Source: Oikopleura dioica (lineage: Eukaryota; Chordata; Appendicularia; Copelata; Oikopleuridae). Taken from it: a DNA stretch of 64,000 bases. Made by a program: the position numbers and the translations under genes. The DNA is taken from positions 12,136,157 through 12,200,156 of the forward strand of contig OU015566.1 in assembly GCA_907165135.1 (NCBI GenBank), written 5' to 3'. Positions 33,803 through 43,141 of this stretch are shown one piece after another (position 1 is the stretch's first letter; every line of letters begins with the position of its first letter). The notes below the pieces were generated by a model that was not told where the DNA came from, searched no databases, and saw only the letters and a program-made list of their open reading frames with translations.

Positions 33803-36800
33803 CTAGCTTCCGAGAGAGTCGGGCACCGGAGCAGGCAAATCTTTGTGCCACACTCGAAGCTTGTTAAGTGTGCTATTCAAGGCTTTGCACCATTCTTTCT
33901 TCTGCTCGTTGTCGTCAGCAGAAAAAACGTATCTGACGAACTTGTTGGGATCGTAAGATGAGACGATTCCTTCGAAGTGTGTTGGATTGCGCTTCTGATC
34001 GCCAGCGAGGGTGCGCAGTACAACTCGAAGCAATTTGGACGGGAAGTCATTGCTCGATTTGCTGTTTTCACCTGAAAATTGTTGAAGAGGAGAGAAATAA
34101 TAGACTGATTTACCTCCTCGTTGAGCGCATATCGAAGACTAATGTAGCCTTCCTGCGGAAGATCTTCTTGATCTTCAGGATACTTCCAGAAAGTAATCCT
34201 GTCTCGGCTGAGAACCGCCCAGTATCGTCGCCAATCTCCGTAGTCTAAGAATTGTGTAAGAATAGGAAGTAAGTAGCGAAGGCTTACGTGAGTCACCGCC
34301 TTTTCGGACAGTCAAGAATGTGGAGAACGCGGTGCTCTTTGTGAACTTCATCTCAACCGGCATCGCAAAAACCGATTGGATCAGCGAGTCCCAAGTCGTA
34401 CGGAGTTTGTACTGCTCGTATGACTGTGCCGTGTCCATTGTGATCGAAGCAGAACCAACTGATCGGAAGTTCGATTTGCGCACAGCGTTTGGTCCGCCCG
34501 CAGACATCATCGCTGGATTAGATGGAATTTTTTCGACCGATGTCGACTGAACATGCTTTTTATCAAAAAATCATCTGAGAAATTATTACCTTTTTGAACC
34601 CAAGTTTTTTGAAAAGCTTTCCGCTTGCAAGTTGCTTGGATTTGGGTTCAACCTTTGGCATCTGTGTTGACATCGAGTAAATGGAAACATCGATGACAAA
34701 ATCTTGCCGCACATTTTTGAAAGTACATCGTGAGTCAAGAATCAGCGACTTTTGTTCGCGAATGTTTTTTATTTCTTTGACTGATGTTACGTGCACTTGG
34801 TCGTCGACTTGCACAATCGCCATCATCCAGTGGGTCGAGTTGAGATGCTGAGGACTTTGGAAGGTTTCCTGGTAACGAGTTCTAAGGAAGAAAGTATGAG
34901 AAGAGATATTGAGTGCTTTTGTTACCTTAGATGAATGTCACCAATTTCGAGCTTCCCGACTGAAAGCCCTTTTTCAGTTTTCAGCTTCTCCAGGCCACTC
35001 TTTGCCGCTTCATACTTTTTCGTAGCCTCCAAAAGGCATGCCTCCGCCGCGACTTGAGTCTGAGTTCCCTTCCCATGCTTCAAATCAGTGCAAACGGATA
35101 GAGCTGCGCTTGTTTGCCTGATGATGCTCATTTGTTTGGAGACGATCTCCTCGAGTTCGCGCTTTCTCTTGGTGATATCGACTCTGACCTCTTGATTCTC
35201 GACTTCTTGAAAGACGCTAGAGACGGTTGCCCGGGCCTCGTAGTTCTTCAAACGCTGCGTTTTGCGAAAACTGGCGATTGATTTTGGGTTGAACTCGACT
35301 ATCGAAGTATCGTCGTAAGCGACAGTGTTGCTTCTGCGCTTGTTCTTCGCTTTTGGGCTGACGATATCTCCCTCTTCGTAGTAGCTCTTTTCTGCCACAT
35401 CTTCCAGTATCTCATCCCTTTCACGGCGGGTGCTCAATGCGCACTTCAAGGAGCTCTTCGACTCGGCCAAAAGTCAAATTGATTGTTGACAAATGACATT
35501 GAATGACCTCGTTTGTATCCAGTCACATTTGATACTGTATTTTCGACTGTGTTTTCCATCACGAAATCTTCGCTCGCTGATTCGTCCATGTGAAAGGACT
35601 CGATATTGTCGGAAATTCTCGTTGACTGCAAAGGAGTGCCGAATTCAGAAACTGGCTCTATCTTCGCATTCAACAAGGACTCGTTGTTTTCAGAGCTGTG
35701 GAAGCTACCGACAGTGTCGTTTGAAGTTTCTGCGACAGGAAGATGTGGCTCTGGAAGCATTTCCTCGCGAGCTGGAACAACTGTGTACGGCTCTGTATTA
35801 ACAGAATCAGAGAGATCGAGGCTTTCTGGTTCTATATGTTGTGCTGGAGGAGTTTTGTCGACATCCATCGACTCATCAGATTCTGCTCCGAACGATTCTC
35901 GCGTTTCAAGCAATACTGGAGGCAGATTGCGCTGCTCGGGCGTTCGCTGATTCTGTGGCGTATTGAAGTTCCTAAATTTGACTTGATGAGTAGATCAAGA
36001 GGCGAATGACTTACGCAATAAGTTTGTTGACTTTCTTGACTTTATTTAGCTCCAACAACGACTCATTTTTTGACATAACATGGGTTGACTCTGGTTCTGG
36101 CGCTACTCTTGAACTCGTCGGCGTTTCAACAACTGGAAAATAATTATAAATTCAAATGTGTTTCTTACGTTTAATTGGCTTTGGAGTAGCTTTAGGCGAG
36201 TCAGTCATCAGCGAGTTGATCCTGTCCTCAAAAAATTTGGCCTTTTGATGCTTTGACTTGGGCACTATCGTCGTCGATTTCTTTCCAGCTCTTTCTAGTG
36301 CCGCTTGAATTTGTTCTTTCGCAGAAGTCTGTGGCACAGGAACGCTCGGTTGCTCGATGGTTTTGAAGACAGGAAGACCTGAGGATTGGGCTTGAGGCTT
36401 TGGCGCGGAAAACTTTTGGACAGAAGCAATGTCCGGCTTTGGCGCTTTCGAGGGAGTTTGCTGGAGACTGTCGTCATCCCAGATAGCGCGTTCGGCAGCC
36501 ATCTGAGCCCATTTGCTCTTTTTCTTGGAAGGCGTTGAAGGAGTTTCGGGAAGGGAAATTTCAGTAGGCGCTTCTGTCATGTTGACATGCGAGGCAGATT
36601 CAATTGACGGTAGTTCACGAGCGGTTTCCAGGATCGAATTGTGTGATGGTTCTTTTCCCTGGTCCGCGGAATCGCAGTTACGCAGATGCGCAGTCAGCGC
36701 GGCAAGTTTCGCTTTACGCTCTGCGCGCCTCATTTCGCTGAGAAACACCGTTAGAATTTTATCAGACGATTTAATCAGCTTACCTATCAGACATTTTCGG

Positions 36801-36968
36801 TTTTTTCGGCTCCGTCTCTTTCGCCTCCACATTCGATTCCAGTAGAGGTCTTCTCTTTGTCGATATATTCATATCGACAACTGTGCAAGGATCAACTCCT
36901 TGTTCCGCTATTTTCTTCTCCCTCTTCATTTTCTGCTCGAGAAGCGCTTTTTTAAACTCACTGGCCAT
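33803..36968 (-). CDS. ANLN: Anillin
   Basis: Exons (high to low): 36968-36784, 36737-36169, 36132-36015, 35971-35491, 35455-34926, 34881-34590, 34546-34288, 34244-34114, 34071-33803. The N-terminus (MASEFKKALLEQKMKREKKIAEQ) and KKSKWAQMAAERAIWDDDSL match anillin's myosin/actin-binding part. The anillin homology domain gives SIIRQTSAALSVC, HGKGTQTQVAAEACLL, DFVIDVSIYSM and AGGPNAVRKSNFRSVGS. The C-terminal PH domain starts DYGDWRRYWAVLSRDRITFWKYPED and ends NEQKKEWCKALN. Anillin scaffolds RhoA, actin, septins and myosin in the cytokinetic ring. Two points are uncertain: the 35-nt intron 35456-35490, and a frame discontinuity inside the last exon (33950-34026). Confidence 0.9.
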
Positions 36969-37037
36969 TTTCCGATCGATTACAAGCAAAATTAAATTCT
37001 AAACTTGAAAAAATCCGTTAGGTAATTAGCCACTTTA

Positions 37038-37346
37038 TCACGCGCTCACAAGCTTAGCAAGTTCACTTTGTACAGAAAGATAAAGAGCAGTAGATAAAAT
37101 TGTTAAAATCGCAAACGTTTTAAAACCTTTATAAATTGTTAGGTGTTTTTGAATATCTAGCCCTGGTGGAGGCATATTGGTTTGTTGAAAGTACTCTAAA
37201 TTACGAATGTCGCCGAGACTACGGACTAAATCATATTCTAGCACTCCTACTGAGTGTTTGTCTGTAACTTTGTCGATGAAGATAACGCCATTAAGTTGAT
37301 CGACGGCGTTTTGGACCATGAAACTATCTGGAGGAGTGAGGGTCAT
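37038..37346 (-). CDS. Small unrecognised protein with C-terminal membrane segment
   Basis: An intronless 102-codon frame. The N-terminal two thirds are soluble and mixed (NAVDQLNGVIFIDKVTD, EYDLVRSLGDIRNLEYFQQ). A hydrophobic segment near the end (TFAILTILSTALYL) leaves ~14 residues after it, so it would be tail-anchored. It starts 44 nt after the degenerate deformylase stop and ends 69 nt before the anillin ATG, on the same strand. That is operon-like spacing and the main support for it being a real gene. No family recognised. Confidence 0.6.
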   Translation of the reverse strand: MTLTPPDSFMVQNAVDQLNGVIFIDKVTDKHSVGVLEYDLVRSLGDIRNLEYFQQTNMPPPGLDIQKHLTIYKGFKTFAILTILSTALYLSVQSELAKLVSA

Positions 37347-37390
37347 TTTGACTATCCTACGGGCGGCCAGGTCATATGCTGTCAGCTCTA

Positions 37391-38218
37391 TTAACTTTCA
37401 AAATGGTCAAAAAAGGCGGATAATGTTCTCTCTAACGGTAAAAAAAAATCAGTGTGCCAGCGTGGCAATTGCGTGCAAAAAATGATCGTGAGATAAATAA
37501 CGCAGATGTTTTGAAACTTAGATCTTTTAAAACAAAAACAACCACACTTTTTGACCAGTCCCTGATGTCGTTCTACTACACCCGAAAGAGCGGGCACGGA
37601 CAGCGAAGATTCTATTGAAAACGCCTTTTCATTTGTCAAAGGCCGTATTTCCGGATTCGCGAAGATGTAATTTTTTGTCTTGTCTGTCCCCTTGATCGTA
37701 AATCCGTCTTCGTCAAGGGCGAGGTGTAGTTGAACGAGCATTATTTTCATCGGAAGGCCGACTTGAGGAGCGGTGATCACCCAGCCGTACTGCGCGAACT
37801 TTTCCATTTTGTTGAGTGATTTGATAATCGCGGGATTGTGCTGCTCGAAGGTCTTTATGTCGACGCTGTTGTAGATATTCACGTCGAAATCCGCTGCAGG
37901 CTGGCGTAGAATTGGATCACCTGAAAACACGATTAGACTTCTCTTTCTTATTTTTTATATAAAGGACTCGGGATTAATTATTGAAAATGGCGCGTAAAAT
38001 TCGTTTTTCAAACTGGGCGTTTTTCAAAAATTCTGATTCTCCGATCAAATATTTGATCAGTCAGCATAAAATCAGAGTATCAAATATCGTAAGGAATTTC
38101 GTATTTCCTTCTTACCTATCAATGCGATGTGATTGTATGGAAGATATTTGGGGCCGATTTTCTTTTGAACCCGAGATCGAGTGATTTTCGCCGCTCTGGT
38201 GAAGATCGAGCTGCTCAT
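37391..38218 (-). CDS. Degenerate peptide deformylase paralogue
   Basis: Exons 38218-38116 and 37920 to about 37543, with the C-terminal end unresolved (the frame reads on to a stop at 37391). The basic N-terminus (MSSSIFTRAAKITRSR) looks like a mitochondrial presequence. KYLPYNHIALIGDPILRQPA is the classic PDF entry. Motif 1 is altered (YGWVITAPQVG instead of GxGxAAPQ). Motif 2 reads IESSLSVPAL, with Ser in place of the metal-binding Cys of EGCLS. The metal-binding HExxH helix is absent from all continuations I could read. It is therefore predicted to be catalytically dead or a decaying duplicate of the adjacent gene. Confidence 0.75.
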
Positions 38219-38456
38219 TCTACTAATCATTTCCGTCAGTTTGAGAATTGAATTGAAGCATCAGTTGGTAGCAGCAGAGATAGATAAGGCAAGAAAGAAG
38301 GAAATGACGGAAGTGAGGGCGATTGTTTGCGGGAGCTTTTCGGATTGCTGGACGAGTTCGTCGACTATTTTTCTCTCGCCAGCGCGAATTCGGAGAAAAT
38401 TTGAAACGCCAATCGCTTCTTTTCAAAGATACAACAATTTTTTACAAATTAAAGTA

Positions 38457-39129
38457 CTAAATTAGAAGCAGAAATATTAGAATCTTTCCTTTATCTTCGA
38501 CTCTATCGAGAAACAAAACTCCATCCAAATGATCAATTTCATGTTGAAGGCAAAAGCTATCATCTCCTTGAAAATCCTGTAGAATCTCTTCTCCATTACT
38601 GTAGTCAAACGCCTTCAGTCTTATCGACTCGTGTCGAGGAACAGAAGCGACAAGAGCTGGGACGGAGAGGCATCCTTCTATCGACGGGACAACTTTGGTA
38701 CTTTTGCCGACTATTTGAGGATTGACAAAGACTTTTTCTCGTCCATTTTGGAGGGTTAAAAGGATGATTCTCTAAAGAAAAAATATGCTAAAAGAAGCTT
38801 CTTTGAGAGTTCAAACCTGATGAATTCCGATTTGCGGGGCAGCTAGCCCAAGTGCATCAAATTCTCTTGCCACTGATTGCATTTCTTTGACGATCGTTTC
38901 CAATTTTTCATAATTTTCCGTTTCAACTGGCCGTGAGATTTCTCGAAGCAGCGGGTCCCCAATTTGCAGCGGGAAGTTAAATGGGGCTTGCTCTTTACGA
39001 CCCCTTTTGTCCGGGTCATCACCTGCCGAGTATTTTCGCGGAAATGGTGGATTAGGAGGACCCTTCCCGGATTTTCCTTGAGTTGCTCAGTTTTGGCTTC
39101 GCGTTTTTCAAAAAATGCGCTCTATACAT
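38457..39129 (-). CDS. PDF: Peptide deformylase, mitochondrial type; one-base frame break near N-terminus
   Basis: Exons 39129-38817 and 38771-38457. All three catalytic motifs are intact: GLAAPQIG (motif 1), EGCLSVPAL (motif 2, metal-ligand Cys) and QHEIDHLDG (motif 3). The enzyme removes formyl groups from mitochondrially made proteins. The only credible start, ATG at 39127-39129, gives a basic presequence-like peptide (MYRAHFLKNAKPK). That frame leads out of register; one extra base near the four-T run (plus strand) at 39072-39075 accounts for it, since the exon is 313 nt (3n+1). Either this base is a sequence error or the allele is broken. A CAG acceptor lies ~20 nt before the ATG. Confidence 0.85.
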
Positions 39130-39718
39130 AATTATGATTCTTCTTTCTGAACGGAATAAAATGCGTTATTTGAATTGGACGATATGCAAACAGTACACAG
39201 AAATCAAGGTGAATAAATTAAATATGAACTGTAAAATATGTTTCGTAAGAAAATTTCTGCAAAGAATGGTTGTGAAAAACTAACTTGCGCAAAACTACCA
39301 CTGTTTTTTGATCGAACAGTTGGAATAACCAACTAGTTTTTATTTAGTGCAAAAGTGTAAATTGAGATTTTTTTATTAAAAAAAAATTAATAAAACCAGA
39401 ATTCCTTCTGAAAATATCAGAAAATGTAGATAATCCTTCTTCTGTCAAATCTCTTTTCAAATTCAAATTACTCCTCGCTGATTTTCATTCTTAGCCGGAA
39501 TAAAATGAGCGCATCATTCAACATCTCTAGACGCGCGGGATTTGGCGCTCGTTTCTGGATCTGTCGTGCACATCGCGGCGGCCAATCCGCAGCCAACCCA
39601 TTCACTCCCTTCACTGCGCGCCTCTCGACTTCTCGTCATTCTCGGATAAGCGCGTGAAATTCGCAGCGTTCAACTCATCAACCCGAACAGAAACGTTTCA
39701 AAGTTTGAAATTCAAACG
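39130..39718. promoter_or_regulatory. Divergent promoter region between PDF and RING copy A
   Basis: This 590-bp gap separates minus-strand PDF from plus-strand RING copy A. It contains TTTGGCGC at 39541-39548, a full match to the E2F consensus TTTSSCGC, in a locally GC-rich stretch. No reading frame of note. Confidence 0.35.
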
Positions 39719-40847
39719 ATGAAACTCAGGGCCGGCATTGATTTGAAGAGAGTTTCTGATGGAACTTCAGCATCTGCCACGAAGAAGAAAGTTAGACTGG
39801 ATTCGTTTGAGAGCCTTTTCCCTGGGATGTTGATTTCCTATGGAAGGTTTGGGAAGTGCTATGGATCTGAATGTGATGGGTGAGATTAATGACTTTACTT
39901 TCACATTTTGTTGATTCAATTATTAGAGTGCCGATGGAAACAGCAGAATACGACGGCTATCGACTGTGCAGGCAGTGCGCAGAAAAGGAGAACAAGGAGA
40001 AAGGTGAAGACTACTTCTTTGCGTCGGACTATACATTCGTACCTTCGGATGCAAAATTCAAATGCGCAGCCTACCGTATTGATGGAAGCTGCAAATCACT
40101 CGAGGTATCGTTCAAGGACTTCTATCTCGGATCGTGCTGCCAACCCGCTTCAAAATGGTTGACCGAAAATAAGAAAGGTGCTTTATTATAAATAACAAAC
40201 ACTTATTTAACATAACAAATTTCAGGCCAGGAAGTAAAGCTGAAAACGATTCGGAAATATTACGACTCACTGAATGAAAAAAGTAGCTTTACAAGGAGAA
40301 GACTTGATGCCCGAGTGAAAGATCTGTGGGTTACAGAACATAGACTGAGAGTGGAAAAGGAGAATTTTGAGAACAAGCTCGACGAGATGAAGAGACAAGT
40401 TGAAGAACGCGAAAAATATCTAGCTCACCGTAAAAAAAATCTGGAAAATGCGAGAAAGGAGGTTCGTGAGATAGATGCAGAGAAAGAGCCGCATGTCAAG
40501 CGATACAAGCAGTTGTTATACGAGTATCACTCAGTCGCCACCGAACTCTCCCTCGATTACGGTGTTAAATCAAAAGGTTAACCGTTAATATTTAAAATAT
40601 ATGCTAAGTATTTTCATTAGAGATCAATGTGATGAAAGACAAATGTTGCATCTGCAAGAAAGAATACAACTTACAATTTATGCGACGGAAATCAGCTCTG
40701 GCAACCTGTGGACATACTGCCTGTTACGGGTGCTTTCGTGATGCTCGAGTAGATTACAACGAAGACGATGAAGCCCTGTATGAATGTCCGATAGCCGAGT
40801 GTGGGGAAGACTTCGAAAGGCATGATATTGTCGAACTGCACGACTAG
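39719..40847 (+). CDS. Unrecognised coiled-coil protein with C-terminal RING finger, copy A
   Basis: Exons 39719-39879, 39927-40177, 40226-40576, 40621-40847. The N-terminal part has paired cysteines that may bind zinc (CYGSECDG, LCRQCAEKE, then FKCAAYRIDGSCKS and GSCCQPASKWL). The middle exon is a charged coiled coil (~residues 150-245). The end is a C3HC4 RING: CCICKKEYN, ATCGHTACYGCF, YECPIAEC. The layout is N-terminal zinc region, coiled coil, C-terminal RING, the reverse of TRIM proteins. RING fingers usually mean E3 ubiquitin ligase activity; substrate unknown. Tandem duplicate of the gene at 40995, with identical exon phases. Confidence 0.8.
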
Positions 40848-40994
40848 CAGCGAGGCACTTCCTTGTCTTTTGCCAAAAATATCATTTCTGTAATATCATT
40901 TTTGTAATTATTATTTCTTCTTACGACTGAAAAAATGTTTAGTAAAAATAGAGACAAATTCCATTCTTTAGATACAGTACGGTCTTTTTTCACT

Positions 40995-42080
40995 ATGAAA
41001 CTCAGGTCCCGCAAAACAGACTACGGTGAGGCTTCGACAACCGCCTCAAAGAGAGCCAAATTGGATTCGTTTGAAAGCATTTACCCTGGCATGCTGATTT
41101 CCTATGGGAAGTACGGGATGTGTTACGGTTCTGGATGTGATGGGTGAGTTTGTAGACTTTTCTTTCGTAGATAATTAATTCAATTATAAGTGTGCCGATG
41201 GAAACGACAGTTTCGAAATTCACTTCCAAGCGAATGTGCAGAGAGTGCTTGAAAAAGGAGTATGAGGATAAAGATGATAATTGGCGGAGTTGGGAACATC
41301 TATTTATACCCTCGGATGCAAAATTCAAATGCCCAGCCTTTAGTTCTGATCAAAGCTGCAAATCTGGCAAGGTGTCGTTTACGGAGTTCTATCTCGGATC
41401 ATGCTGCCAACCCGCTTCAAATTGGTTGACCGAAAATAAAAAAGGTACTTCATTTTATCATGGAGATAGTAAATGAAGACGTGGATATTCAGGTCAAGAG
41501 ATAAAGCTGAAAACAGTTCGGCAGTATGTCGACTTATTGAATGAAAGAAGAAGCTTGGCTACTATTAGAGTTATCGATCAAGGGAAAGATGTCTGGCAGG
41601 CAGAGCGAGAACTGAAAGAAGAAAAGAAAAGGTTTGAGAAGAAGGTCGAAGAGATGAAGAAAGAACTTGAAAACTACGAGAAATATGTAACTCGCCAGAG
41701 AGAAGATCTGGAAGAAGCGACGAAAGAGTTTCGCGAGGCAGATCAAGAAAAAGAGCCGTGTGTCAAGCGATACAAGCAAATGCTTTACGAGTATCATTCA
41801 GTAGCCACTAAACTCTCCTTTGATGAAGGGATATCACAAAACGGTAAAATTCAATATTTGAAATTTATGCTAACAAATTTTGTAAGAAATCACGATAGAC
41901 AAATGTGCTTTCTGCAACAAGTACTACAACGGCGATGATCGTCGAAAAGCAGTTATGGTAAATTGTGGTCATACTGGTTGTTACCGCTGCTTGGCTTATA
42001 GTTGGAACGAGTATGAGTGTCCGTTTGCCGACTGTAAGAAATATGCTGGTTTCGAGGATGTAATTAAAGTGTACGACTAA
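40995..42080 (+). CDS. Unrecognised coiled-coil protein with C-terminal RING finger, copy B
   Basis: Exons 40995-41143, 41191-41444, 41493-41843, 41887-42080. It parallels copy A block for block: KLDSFESIYPGMLISYGKYG, CYGSGCDG, MCRECLKKE, SDAKFKCPAF, GSCCQPASNWLTENKKG, the same 351-nt coiled-coil exon, and a RING with CAFCNKYYN, NCGHTGCYRCL and YECPFADC. The RING spacing is shorter between the second and third ligand pairs. The start was chosen by alignment to copy A (MKLRSRK); an in-frame ATG lies 20 codons upstream. E3 ligase function is inferred from the RING alone. Confidence 0.8.
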
Positions 42081-43141
42081 TCGGACTTTCAAACAAAATA
42101 TTATTACTATTATATTATATTACTAAATATTATTACTAAAGTGATTATCTGTGCTTCATACTGTATAAAAAGTGTGAGAATAAAAAATAAAATAATGGAA
42201 ATCGAAGTAAAAGAGTTGAACTCTGCAGGCATGTTTTTTTATAAAAAATGAAAACATGATAAATATTTGCAGGGAAATCATGGAAGAGATCCAAATTACA
42301 GCAATTTGAATCAAACTAGACGCCTGGACTTAGGACCTCGTGAATTAAATTAGGAAGAAGACAGAGCATGTTGAGCAATTGATAGCTTGGCAAGTTAAGC
42401 TGGGACCGGATGAGGGAGAGTATGTGAGGCCTTGGCGAGAAGTGGCGATGGGGATGAAGCTGAAGCGCGCCGAAGCGAACCAATCGCACAGCCAGAGCAA
42501 AAGTGACACTACGCGTCACAGAGAAAGGAACCCTCAGAGATTGAATCAGCTTCCCAGCAATTGAACTTTTCGTCATGAACATCTGTTCAAGGTACAAAGC
42601 TAGTCGTAAAACTTTAAACGATAACCATGGCCGTGATCTATTGATTTATTCCTCTTCCTTGATATCAATCCCTTTTTCAAAAAGACACTTGGTTTTATAA
42701 GCTTGTCTAAATAATCAAGATCTTTGTATGTTCAAAAAATCGTCAAATATGAGCAGAAGTTTGCCAGGAATGTATTCAGGCGCCTCGTCGGTTTCACCAA
42801 CGTGCGAAATGCACCAAAACGCGAAAACCACTGTCCGCTCCAACAAATTTTCGCTCATTTATTCATTTCTCCCCATTATTTCCCCAAGAGACGTTCGAAG
42901 AAAAAAAAAACCCTGATTCTTGTGTTATTGAAAATAACTGGAAATCACCGAAACTCTTAGGCGTCTTTTTAGAGTCTTTTCTCGGTCAAGTTTGAGTAGG
43001 GTTTAAGGTTTTGTTCGCGAGAGGGGAAATAACTCAATAGAATAATAGGCCCTATGGGTTGGTCTTTTTCCTTTCAATGATTATTGAGAGAAATTTTAAA
43101 AAGCTAAAGGCTATATTTTTTCAGGTGACTGAAAATCGAAA
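42081..43141. other. Intergenic; no gene recognised
   Basis: About 1 kb. A minus-strand frame at 42316-42597 and a short plus-strand frame at 42379-42564 are open but resemble nothing and lack splice or spacing support. The last part is the probable 5' UTR/promoter of the Disabled gene, ending in TTTTTTCAG 17 nt before the ATG. Confidence 0.4.

Noticed and set aside
42316-42597. 93-codon minus-strand frame upstream of Disabled
   Set aside because: Composition is not protein-like, no family, no splice signals, and no operon-like spacing with a neighbour.
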